Assembly: GCA_019414465.1 (NCBI GenBank)
Contig: DXLY01000101.1
Coordinates: 1 to 6,950, forward strand
DNA: 6,950 nucleotides
Direction of reading: 5' to 3'
Source of the DNA: Collinsella sp.
Lineage (GTDB): Bacteria > Actinomycetota > Coriobacteriia > Coriobacteriales > Coriobacteriaceae
The first letter of the stretch is position 1, and every line of letters begins with the position of its first letter. The position numbers and the translations under genes were made by a program. The notes under the pieces were generated by a model. It saw only the letters and a list, made by a program, of their open reading frames with translations, searched no databases and was not told the DNA's origin. This document shows positions 1 to 6,245 of this stretch, piece after piece.

Positions 1-990
1 CGAGATTTCACCTCGGTCGAATTTACGGCGGGCGACCTCCGCGATCATGGCTGCGTTATCGGTACAGGCAGACAAGGGCGGCACCGTTACGCGAATCCCC
101 TGGCGCCCGAGCTTCTTGATCATCATCTCGCGCAGATGCGGGTTGGCCGAGACGCCGCCACCGATGCAGTATTCCTTGCATCCGGTAGCGTGCAGTGCGT
201 TTTTGGCCTTCTTGTACTGCACGTCAAAGACAGCCGCCTCAAACGAAGCCGCCAGATCAGGCAGGTGAATCGTGCGCCCGGCCTTGGTCTCCTGTTCAAT
301 GTAGAGCGTCACGGCCGTTTTAAGACCCGAAAGCGAGAAGCGGTAGTCTCCCCTGCTGTTAAGCGCGCGGGGGAAATCGATCGCCTTGGGATTGCCCGTC
401 TCGGCAAGCTTGGAGATGATGGGGCCACCGGGATAGCCCAGACCCAACGCCTTGGCCACCTTATCGAAGGCCTCGCCCACAGCATCGTCGAGCGTCTCGC
501 CAAGCATCTCGTAGTCGCCCCATGCCTTCACGTGCACGAGCATGGTGTGCCCGCCCGAGACAAGCGTGAAGATGAACGGCGGCTTGAGGTCGGGCTGCGC
601 CAGCAAGTTGGCAAACAGGTGCCCCTCCAGATGGTTGACGCATACGAGCGGCTTACCGGCAGCGTAGGCAAAGCCCTTGGCAAAGGCAACGCCCACCACG
701 AGGGCGCCCACCAGGCCCGGACCCTGTGTCACGCCCACGGCGGCAAGCTCGCTGGGGGCAATGGCTCCACCCTCAAGGCCAAGCGATGCTGCGGCATCCT
801 CGAGCGCCGCATCCACGACACTCACAATCACCTCAACGTGTTTGCGCGAGGCGATCTCGGGCACCACGCCGCCAAAGCGAGCATGAAAATCAATCTGTGT
901 CGACACCTGGTTGGCCAGCATATTGCCATCCGCATCGATAATCGCCACGGCCGTCTCGTCGCAGGAACTCTCGATAGCGAGCACTAGGCG
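1..990 (-). other. TsaD (Kae1/Qri7 family) catalytic domain of the fusion protein, C-terminal end outside the window
   Basis: This segment covers residues 453-782, about 330 of the usual 335-345. The metal-binding His pair is H572/H576 and the third ligand is D763, equivalent to H111, H115 and D300 of E. coli TsaD. The ESSCDET start signature and the glycine-rich nucleotide-binding segments are intact, so the domain looks active. A linker of about 38 residues (415-452) with many Pro, Ala and charged residues separates it from RimI. Older records may name this domain O-sialoglycoprotein endopeptidase or Gcp. Confidence 0.92.
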
Positions 991-2346
991 GCGGCGCTCA
1001 ATTTCGGCACGCTCCCCCTCGGAGCGCCCAGGTGCAGGCAGCGGCCATACGCGCTGCTCTGCCGCCGTCGGCTCGGGCGAAGCATTGTCGACCGGAAGCA
1101 CCAGGGGCAGCGGGGCCGTCATGACGATGGCGTCCTTGCCGGCACCGTAGTAGCCGCGGCGCCGTCCTGCCTCGGTAAAGCCCAGAGCGTTATAAAGCGC
1201 GATTGCTCCCTCGTTGCCGTCCTCGACCTCGAGCGAAGCCGTGGTGCAGCCGAGCATCTGGGCATCATAGCTCACGTGCGACAGCAGCTTGCGGGCAATA
1301 CCCTCACGGCGATGTGCCGGGTCGACGGCGACATCCAGAATCTGCACATCACCGTCCACGACCATACCGCCGGCAATGCCCAGCAGCTTGCCGTCGTCGT
1401 GTGCCACCCACCAACTACGCGGCGCAGCGACGTCCTCGCCCAGTTCGGACAAGAACATGCCCGGCGTCCATGCCTCGTGTCCGGCACCTTCAAAGCAGGC
1501 AGCCTCCAGCGCGCTCGCGCCCTCGGCATCCGCCGCGCCCATGGGACGGAACTGCAGATGACGACCGGCGAGCTCATCGGCAACGCCCGTAATTTCGCTC
1601 TGCGCACTCTCGGCAAGACCAAGACGCTTGCGCTCGTTTTCCTCGGCATCCGAAAGGCGTGTGTAAATCGGCAGGACGCGAGCCGGATCGCCGTCACCCG
1701 CAGCGTGCGCGAGCAGCAAGCCCTCGCCCGAAGGCCACCACAGGTCGCGCTCCACGCAGCGGGCGGTCTCGTCCTCACCCAGCAGCTTGCCATAGCGCAC
1801 GAGACCGTCACCGGTCAGCTGAACCTGGTCCCAGTCCGCTGCTTGGCGCCACTCATCGAGCGCCACGGCGGCCTTGACCACGTGTTCGCGCTCAAATTGA
1901 CGCTCGGGACCCTCATCGACCAGCATATACAGCGCCGGATATACCTCACCGCGCATAGCATCGGCCAAGATACCAAGCTTGCCGCGCACGCCAGCCTTCC
2001 ACGCCGTCCAAGCGCAAGCGTCGAGCGTCGACACGCCCAGCAGCGGAACATTGGCACCGCGCGCGAGGCCCTTGGCAGTGGAGATGCCGATGCGCACACC
2101 CGTAAACGACCCCGGGCCGCGGCCGACCACGTAGTAACCAACATCGCTGCGATCCAGACCGGCTTGAGCCAGCACGCCATCAACGGTATTCACGAGCTCA
2201 ACGTTGGCGTGACGGCGACACATGTGGTCGCCACTCACGAGCTTCGTCTCGCCCGTCTGCCCATCAATCCAGCTTGCCGCGCAGGCAAGCATGTCGGTCG
2301 AAGTATCGAGCGCCACCACCAGCGCGTTGTCGTTATGCAAGCTCAT
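1..2346 (-). CDS. tsaB-rimI-tsaD: TsaB-RimI-TsaD triple fusion: t6A tRNA modification subunits and ribosomal S18 alanine acetyltransferase (3' end cut by window)
   Basis: The frame is open for 782 codons from ATG 2346 to the left edge; I read every codon and found no stop. Residues 1-235 are TsaB (LDTST at 13-17, RGPGSFTGVRIG at 76-87). Residues 263-414 are a RimI-type GNAT domain with acetyl-CoA loop RREGIA at 346-351 and N378/Y385 in the LEVEDGNEGAIALY segment. Residues 453-782 are TsaD: ESSCDET 459-465, metal ligands H572 and H576 (NHLEGH), SGGH 597-600, GGGVSAN 729-735 and D763 (DNAAMIA). In known systems TsaB/TsaD, with TsaE, transfer threonylcarbamoyl from TC-AMP to A37 of ANN-decoding tRNAs in the cytoplasm, and RimI acetylates the S18 N-terminus. 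Only about 15-30 C-terminal TsaD residues should be missing. The start is fixed by an in-frame stop at 2365-2367 and an AAGG site at 2356-2359; it overlaps tsaE by 14 bases. The three parts are separate genes in most bacteria. Confidence 0.95.
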   Translation of the reverse strand, partial: MSLHNDNALVVALDTSTDMLACAASWIDGQTGETKLVSGDHMCRRHANVELVNTVDGVLAQAGLDRSDVGYYVVGRGPGSFTGVRIGISTAKGLARGANVPLLGVSTLDACAWTAWKAGVRGKLGILADAMRGEVYPALYMLVDEGPERQFEREHVVKAAVALDEWRQAADWDQVQLTGDGLVRYGKLLGEDETARCVERDLWWPSGEGLLLAHAAGDGDPARVLPIYTRLSDAEENERKRLGLAESAQSEITGVADELAGRHLQFRPMGAADAEGASALEAACFEGAGHEAWTPGMFLSELGEDVAAPRSWWVAHDDGKLLGIAGGMVVDGDVQILDVAVDPAHRREGIARKLLSHVSYDAQMLGCTTASLEVEDGNEGAIALYNALGFTEAGRRRGYYGAGKDAIVMTAPLPLVLPVDNASPEPTAAEQRVWPLPAPGRSEGERAEIERRRLVLAIESSCDETAVAIIDADGNMLANQVSTQIDFHARFGGVVPEIASRKHVEVIVSVVDAALEDAAASLGLEGGAIAPSELAAVGVTQGPGLVGALVVGVAFAKGFAYAAGKPLVCVNHLEGHLFANLLAQPDLKPPFIFTLVSGGHTMLVHVKAWGDYEMLGETLDDAVGEAFDKVAKALGLGYPGGPIISKLAETGNPKAIDFPRALNSRGDYRFSLSGLKTAVTLYIEQETKAGRTIHLPDLAASFEAAVFDVQYKKAKNALHATGCKEYCIGGGVSANPHLREMMIKKLGRQGIRVTVPPLSACTDNAAMIAEVARRKFDRGEIS
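1105..1560 (-). other. RimI-like GNAT acetyltransferase domain of the fusion protein
   Basis: This segment covers residues 263-414. Motif A reads VDPAHRREGIA (341-351), the pyrophosphate-binding loop of GNAT enzymes. It is followed by LEVEDGNEGAIALYNALGF (372-390) and RRRGYYGAGKDAIVM (395-409), the C-terminal pattern of RimI, where an aromatic pair follows two arginines. The position between TsaB and TsaD matches the tsaB-rimI-tsaD gene order of other bacteria, supporting RimI over an unrelated GNAT. The S18 substrate is inferred from the family. Confidence 0.85.
1642..2346 (-). other. TsaB-like domain of the fusion protein
   Basis: This segment covers residues 1-235 of the fusion, close to the usual length of a free TsaB (about 220-240 residues). 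It has the ASKHA-type N-terminal strand with LDTST and the family's RGPGSFTGVRIG signature. TsaB is a non-catalytic partner that heterodimerises with TsaD. The domain seems to end near PIYTR (226-230); a charged stretch rich in E, K and R up to residue 262 probably acts as a linker to the acetyltransferase. Domain limits are approximate. Confidence 0.88.
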
Positions 2347-2839
2347 CTTGTACAGCCTTATCAATCAAATGGGAAAGCTCCATTGCGCGGTAACCGTGCG
2401 CCTCGAGCGTTATCGTTCGCACATCGCTGTCGCCCTCATCACGCTTGAGCGTCACCGAAAGATACTCATCCGTCAGCTCGTCTTGGAATTGTTCGCCCCA
2501 TTCCAGCAGGCAAGCACCCTCATAGCCCAGCACATCGAAAATGCCCGTATCCTCGAGCTCGTAGGCATGCTCTAGGCGGTATAGATCAAAGTGAAACAGC
2601 GGAATACGGCCTTGATCGTGAACGGCCATGAGCGCAAACGTAGGGCTCGTAACCATATGCTCATCGCCCAGCCCGCGCGAGACGCCCTTGGTAAAGTGAG
2701 TTTTGCCCACTCCCAGGCCACCGGTCAGGATGAGCACATCGCCGTCCTCAAGGCACGGTGCAATTAGCTCGCCAAAGTACTCCGTATCGGCAGCGCAAGT
2801 CGTTTTGTAAGTACCTACCCCCAGGCGCTCCAGGGACAT
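2333..2839 (-). CDS. tsaE: TsaE, ATPase of the tRNA t6A37 threonylcarbamoyltransferase complex
   Basis: This 168-residue protein is a P-loop ATPase that binds the TsaB-TsaD complex and, by ATP hydrolysis, supports repeated rounds of t6A formation; it acts in the cytoplasm. Visible motifs are the Walker A loop GGLGVGKT at 40-47, the switch-like VTSPTF at 63-68, HFDLYRL at 83-89 and LEWGE at 112-116, all in the usual TsaE order. Length is near the family's usual 150-160, with a short extra C-terminal helix-like stretch. Walker A has Gly41 where most relatives carry Asp (GDLGAGKT). The start has a good AAGGAG site at 2845-2850, five bases upstream. The stop codon lies inside the first codons of the tsaB-rimI-tsaD frame, so translation of the two is probably coupled, as fits partners in one complex. 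The identification is secure. Confidence 0.96.
   Translation of the reverse strand: MSLERLGVGTYKTTCAADTEYFGELIAPCLEDGDVLILTGGLGVGKTHFTKGVSRGLGDEHMVTSPTFALMAVHDQGRIPLFHFDLYRLEHAYELEDTGIFDVLGYEGACLLEWGEQFQDELTDEYLSVTLKRDEGDSDVRTITLEAHGYRAMELSHLIDKAVQDELA
2356..2359 (-). promoter_or_regulatory. Ribosome binding site of the tsaB-rimI-tsaD fusion inside tsaE
   Basis: AAGG lies nine bases before ATG 2346, within the last codons of tsaE. It is a modest match, but the in-frame stop at 2365-2367 leaves only a TTG at 2364 as an earlier alternative, and the LDTST motif must follow the start closely. Confidence 0.55.
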
Positions 2840-2844
2840 ATATG

Positions 2845-2850
2845 CTCCTT
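2845..2850 (-). promoter_or_regulatory. Ribosome binding site of tsaE
   Basis: AAGGAG occupies half of the 12-base gap between the glycosylase gene and tsaE and lies five bases before the tsaE ATG. Confidence 0.85.
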
Positions 2851-2851
2851 A

Positions 2852-3472
2852 TTATTCCGAGGCGTCCTCTGGTGCGGGATGTCGCTCCAGATAGTCGCCC
2901 AGCATCTTAAAGTCTTCCTCCAGCAGCTCCTGCCACGCCGGATTGCGCAGCGCTGCTGCCGGATGGAACGTGGGCATTACTACAAAATGCCCCATCTGGT
3001 GGAACCTGCCGCGCAGCTTAGTAATGCCAATCTCGGTCTTAAGCACAAAGTGCGTCGCGGGGTTGCCGAGCGTCACGATGATATCGGGCCAGATGCTTCG
3101 AATCTGCTCACGCAAAAACGGCGAGCAAGCCAGTACTTCCTCGGGGCGCGGATTGCGGTTTCCCGGCGGGCGGCACTTAAGCACATTGGCAATGTAGACG
3201 TCTTCGCGTTTGAGCCCCGCCAGCGACAAAATGCCGTTGAGGTCCTCGCCTGCCGCCCCCACAAAGGGCTCGCCCTGCAAATCCTCATTGCGGCCCGGCG
3301 CCTCACCAATAAACATCACGCGAGCGCGGGGGCTTCCCACGCCAAACACGATATTGTGACGCGACTGATAGAGCTGGCAGAGGTGACAATCGCCCAAAAC
3401 GGCCTCAATTTCCTCGAGTGCGACCTCACGTGGTGCCTGATGGGTATGGCCGGGGATGTGCATGACGCCCAT
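2852..3472 (-). CDS. Family 4 uracil-DNA glycosylase with 4Fe-4S cluster
   Basis: This 206-residue protein belongs to the family 4 (UDGa-type) uracil-DNA glycosylases, which remove uracil from DNA as the first step of base excision repair. The four cluster cysteines are visible as C29-x2-C32, C100 and C116. The active-site segment GEAPGRNED is at 56-64, followed by GEPFVGAAG at 67-75, NVLKCRPPGNRNP at 96-108 and the substrate-binding HPAA at 170-173. Length and motif order are typical. The KRRIH insertion that marks UDGX enzymes is not seen. The start at 3472 is preferred over an ATG three codons later (3463) because an AGGAG site at 3478-3482 lies five bases ahead of it; this site overlaps the alr stop codon. 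The gene follows alr by eight bases and precedes tsaE by twelve. Its role among cell-wall and tRNA-modification genes is not explained by any shared pathway. Confidence 0.93.
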   Translation of the reverse strand: MGVMHIPGHTHQAPREVALEEIEAVLGDCHLCQLYQSRHNIVFGVGSPRARVMFIGEAPGRNEDLQGEPFVGAAGEDLNGILSLAGLKREDVYIANVLKCRPPGNRNPRPEEVLACSPFLREQIRSIWPDIIVTLGNPATHFVLKTEIGITKLRGRFHQMGHFVVMPTFHPAAALRNPAWQELLEEDFKMLGDYLERHPAPEDASE

Positions 3473-3477
3473 AGCGG

Positions 3478-3482
3478 CTCCT
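3478..3482 (-). promoter_or_regulatory. Ribosome binding site of the uracil-DNA glycosylase gene, overlapping the alr stop
   Basis: AGGAG starts within the TAG stop codon of alr and ends five bases before the ATG at 3472. The spacing favours this ATG over the one three codons later. Confidence 0.8.
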
Positions 3483-4626
3483 ACACGTAGACCTTGTCGA
3501 GACGCATGCCAAAGCCGCAGGCGACCTCGTAGTTAATCGTTCCGCGCAGTCGGGCCATCTCGTCCATAGTGATCTCGGCATCGCCATCGCGGCCGACAAT
3601 GATCATCTCGTCACCATACTCGGCCTCGGGAATCTCGTGTGCCGGGTTGGACTGAATGGCGACCATAAACTGGTCCATGCAGATATTGCCAACCTGATGC
3701 ACGCGCTCGCCGCGATACAGCACATCCATACGATTGGAAAGTGTACGCGATAGGCCGTCGGCATAACCGATCGGCAGCGTACAGATCTGAACGCGCGTAC
3801 GCGGTACGCGGTAGGTAAAACCGTAGCCCACGCCCTCACCCATCGCAGGGTGTGCCACGCGCGTCACGCGCGCATGGACGCTCATAACGGGATCAAGCTG
3901 CATCACGCGGTCACTCAGCTCGCACGGCTGCATGCCATACAAGCCAACGCCGGCGCGAATCATATCAAAATGCATCGAGGGGTCGAGCATCGAGGACGGC
4001 GTGTTGGCGCAGTGCACGATACCGCACTCAAAACCCGCATCCTTAATGGCCTGAACGGCCTCGGTAAAGCGCTGACACTGCAGCTTGTAGTCCCAGCCCG
4101 AAGGTTCATCGGCCGTGGCGAAGTGCGTAAATACGCCGTCGCACTGAATACCGCGATGGAAATTTATACCGCGGACAAAGTCGAGCACCTGTGTGTAGTG
4201 AACGCCGATACGATTCATGCCCGTCTCGATGGCGAGATGATACTTGCCCACTTTGCCCGCCGCGACGGCGCATTCGCCATACGCAAGAGCAAAGTCAGAC
4301 GTATAGACCGAAGGCATGATATCAAACTCGAGCAACGTCGGAATGGCCTCGATAGGCGGCTCGCTTAGGATGAGGATGGGTTTCGTAATCCCGCCCTGTC
4401 GGAGCTCAACGCCCTCGTTAACCGTCGCCACGGCAAACATGTCGGCACCGGCCGAATACATGATCTTGGCGCACTCAACAGCTCCATGACCATAAGCATC
4501 GGCCTTGACCACGCAGCACAGGCGCTGACGTGGATTCAACAAGTTCTTATAGGCCCTCGTGTTGCGACGGAGCGCCCCGCGGTCGATCTCGACCCAGGAC
4601 CAGCGCGTCAAATCGGCTTTATTCAT
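3481..4626 (-). CDS. alr: Alanine racemase, PLP-dependent
   Basis: This 381-residue enzyme interconverts L- and D-alanine in the cytoplasm, supplying D-Ala for the peptidoglycan stem peptide. It is a fold-type III PLP enzyme: the Schiff-base lysine is K41 in VVKADAYGHGA (39-49), and the second catalytic base is Y268 in VGYGFTY (266-272). Other family signatures are ETGMNRIG (134-141), MIRAGVGLYG (222-231), IGYADGLSR (286-294) and GNICMDQ (313-319). The N-terminal barrel and C-terminal beta domain are complete and the length is normal. The start lies two bases after the nnr stop codon. Only a weak GGATGA site (4633-4638, six bases from the ATG) is seen, inside nnr, so coupling to nnr translation is likely. 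The link nnr-alr-tsaE is common in Actinobacteria and fits this call. Confidence 0.97.
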   Translation of the reverse strand: MNKADLTRWSWVEIDRGALRRNTRAYKNLLNPRQRLCCVVKADAYGHGAVECAKIMYSAGADMFAVATVNEGVELRQGGITKPILILSEPPIEAIPTLLEFDIMPSVYTSDFALAYGECAVAAGKVGKYHLAIETGMNRIGVHYTQVLDFVRGINFHRGIQCDGVFTHFATADEPSGWDYKLQCQRFTEAVQAIKDAGFECGIVHCANTPSSMLDPSMHFDMIRAGVGLYGMQPCELSDRVMQLDPVMSVHARVTRVAHPAMGEGVGYGFTYRVPRTRVQICTLPIGYADGLSRTLSNRMDVLYRGERVHQVGNICMDQFMVAIQSNPAHEIPEAEYGDEMIIVGRDGDAEITMDEMARLRGTINYEVACGFGMRLDKVYV

Positions 4627-4628
4627 GA

Positions 4629-6245
4629 TTAGTCATCCGACCCTTCGTCCATGATTCCCAGATCTTCGAGCGCATCCTTTGCCGCCAGCTCCATGGCAGG
4701 ACCAATCAAGTCGATAAGATCGGTCGCGATAACGCTCTTCTCACCATACTCCGTCGCCGCGGCAAAACCGGCGTAGCTGTGAAGTGCGACGGCGTACGAA
4801 TACAGCAACTCCCAACGATCCATCTCGTCGCGCATGGTGGCAAGCGTGCCGGCCAAAATACCCGCGAGAACATCACCCGAACCGGCAGTTGCCAGAGAAG
4901 CCGGACCCGAGAGCGGCAACAGAACGCGCTCAACGCCACAGATAGCCGTCGTCGGCCCCTTGGCAATGACCACCAGATTGTCGGAGCCTGCAGCCCAGAC
5001 AACCTTCTGCGCGGCCGCAATCGCGGTACCAAGGTCGTTCACCTCGTCACCGGCAACCAGACGCGAAAGCTCACGATAGTGCGGCGTCATAACCAACGGC
5101 TGCTCGCGACGATACATCTCGGGGTTACTATCAATACCGTCAATGGCAATCTTAGCAAGGCAGTTGAGTGCATCGGCATCCAAAATAAGCGGCACATCAA
5201 GCTCGAGCAAGCCCGAAACCACCTGCATAGCGCCGGCCGACGTCGTCATACCGGGACCGCACAGTACGCAGCTGTACTTCTTTGCAATCTCGCACACCGT
5301 CATGCGCGCAGCGGCGCCAAAGGAGCCGCGGGAATCAGACGGAATAGCAAAGACGGGAATCGAAGGAAGTGCCATGCGAATAAGATTAGCGCAGGCGTCA
5401 GGAGCCGCGACTGCCACGTAACCAGCACCCGCGCGAGCTGCAGACTTGGCCGCCATAATGGCAGCACCAGGATATTGCGCAGATCCGGCGACAATAAGCA
5501 CAGAGCCACGGGAATACTTATCGATATTCGTAGGAAGTGGAGCAAAGTAATCAACTAAGTCACCGGGCTCGACAATCTCGGCGGCGTGGTCGACATCATC
5601 GATGACCTCGTCAAGACGGTCGTAAAGATTGCCGCAGATCAAATCGCCAGCATACTCAGGGCCATCAGCGCTATACAGACCAATCTTGGGCGCAATCATC
5701 GTCACCGTATGCTCGGCACGAATGCAGTCGTCATCAACAACGCCCGTCTCGGCATTCAGGCCCGAGGGGACATCAATGGATACGACACAATCGGCGCATT
5801 CATTGACCGTAGGAATCCAGATGGAGAACGGCGCACGCAGATTCCCGTGGAAACCGGTACCAAAAATGGCATCGACAACAACATCGGCCTTATCGATCAA
5901 AACCTCGAGTTCGTCACGCGAGGGGCCGACGCAAACGTGCACATCGCGGCCGGCAGTACGACGAGCAACATGACGTGCCAGAGCAGCAGGAATCTCATCC
6001 GGCTCAACCGGAGAAACGATATCGACGTCCACACCCTTATGGCTCAGAATATCGGCGGCAACCCAACCGTCGCCGCCATTATTACCAAAACCGACCAGAA
6101 CGAGAACCCGATCGGGATTGAGCTTCAAGACCTCGTTGGCGGCAAACTCACCCGCTAGCTCCATAAGCTCGGCCTTCGAAGTCCCTTCGCGTTCGATGAT
6201 ATCCTCGAGACGAACGACTTCTTCGGTACTCAAAACCGGTTTCAT
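4629..6245 (-). CDS. nnr: Bifunctional NAD(P)HX repair enzyme: NAD(P)HX epimerase / ADP-dependent NAD(P)HX dehydratase
   Basis: This 538-residue protein repairs hydrated NADH and NADPH. The N-terminal YjeF_N (NnrE) domain, about 1-215, epimerises R- to S-NAD(P)HX; it shows GFGNNGGDG at 52-60, DAIFGTGFHGNLR at 125-137, SIDVPSGLNAETG at 156-168 and APKIGL at 185-190. The C-terminal ribokinase-like (NnrD) domain, about 230-520, dehydrates S-NAD(P)HX using ADP; it shows KYSRGSVLIVAGS at 243-255, CGPGM at 329-333, DADALN at 356-361, KGPTT at 429-433 and ATAGSGDVLAG at 452-462 with catalytic D458. Both halves look complete. The usual TPHPGE segment reads TPHYRE here (387-392), and the stretch before it looks longer than usual. 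The last 20 or so residues are acidic. The ATG abuts the acpS stop codon (TAG then ATG), with an AGGAG site at 6251-6255 inside acpS. Confidence 0.96.
   Translation of the reverse strand: MKPVLSTEEVVRLEDIIEREGTSKAELMELAGEFAANEVLKLNPDRVLVLVGFGNNGGDGWVAADILSHKGVDVDIVSPVEPDEIPAALARHVARRTAGRDVHVCVGPSRDELEVLIDKADVVVDAIFGTGFHGNLRAPFSIWIPTVNECADCVVSIDVPSGLNAETGVVDDDCIRAEHTVTMIAPKIGLYSADGPEYAGDLICGNLYDRLDEVIDDVDHAAEIVEPGDLVDYFAPLPTNIDKYSRGSVLIVAGSAQYPGAAIMAAKSAARAGAGYVAVAAPDACANLIRMALPSIPVFAIPSDSRGSFGAAARMTVCEIAKKYSCVLCGPGMTTSAGAMQVVSGLLELDVPLILDADALNCLAKIAIDGIDSNPEMYRREQPLVMTPHYRELSRLVAGDEVNDLGTAIAAAQKVVWAAGSDNLVVIAKGPTTAICGVERVLLPLSGPASLATAGSGDVLAGILAGTLATMRDEMDRWELLYSYAVALHSYAGFAAATEYGEKSVIATDLIDLIGPAMELAAKDALEDLGIMDEGSDD
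4633..4638 (-). promoter_or_regulatory. Weak ribosome binding site of alr inside nnr
   Basis: GGATGA lies six bases before the alr ATG, within the last codons of nnr. It is the only purine-rich match at suitable spacing and is weaker than the sites of the neighbouring genes, which suggests dependence on nnr translation. Confidence 0.45.

Noticed and set aside
136..987. A 283-codon plus-strand open frame opposite tsaD
   Set aside because: It is exactly antisense, codon for codon, to the TsaD domain with its conserved metal-binding motifs; there is no sign of an independent gene.
1272..1811. A 179-codon minus-strand frame inside the fusion gene
   Set aside because: It is in another frame from TsaB/RimI, and only the fusion frame carries the domain motifs.
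1276..2448. A 390-codon plus-strand open frame opposite tsaB and rimI
   Set aside because: Its codons lie opposite the verified minus-strand coding frame, it has no recognisable motif and its product is rich in His, Arg and Ala as antisense translations of GC-rich genes are. The minus strand shows clear protein families here.
3791..3812. Short direct repeat ACGCGGT ACGCGGT in alr
   Set aside because: It falls within normal Arg/Val/Pro codons of the racemase and has no further copies nearby.
4779..5558. A 259-codon plus-strand open frame opposite nnr
   Set aside because: It is composed mainly of Arg, His, Asn and Thr with no family motif and lies against the complete NnrD domain.
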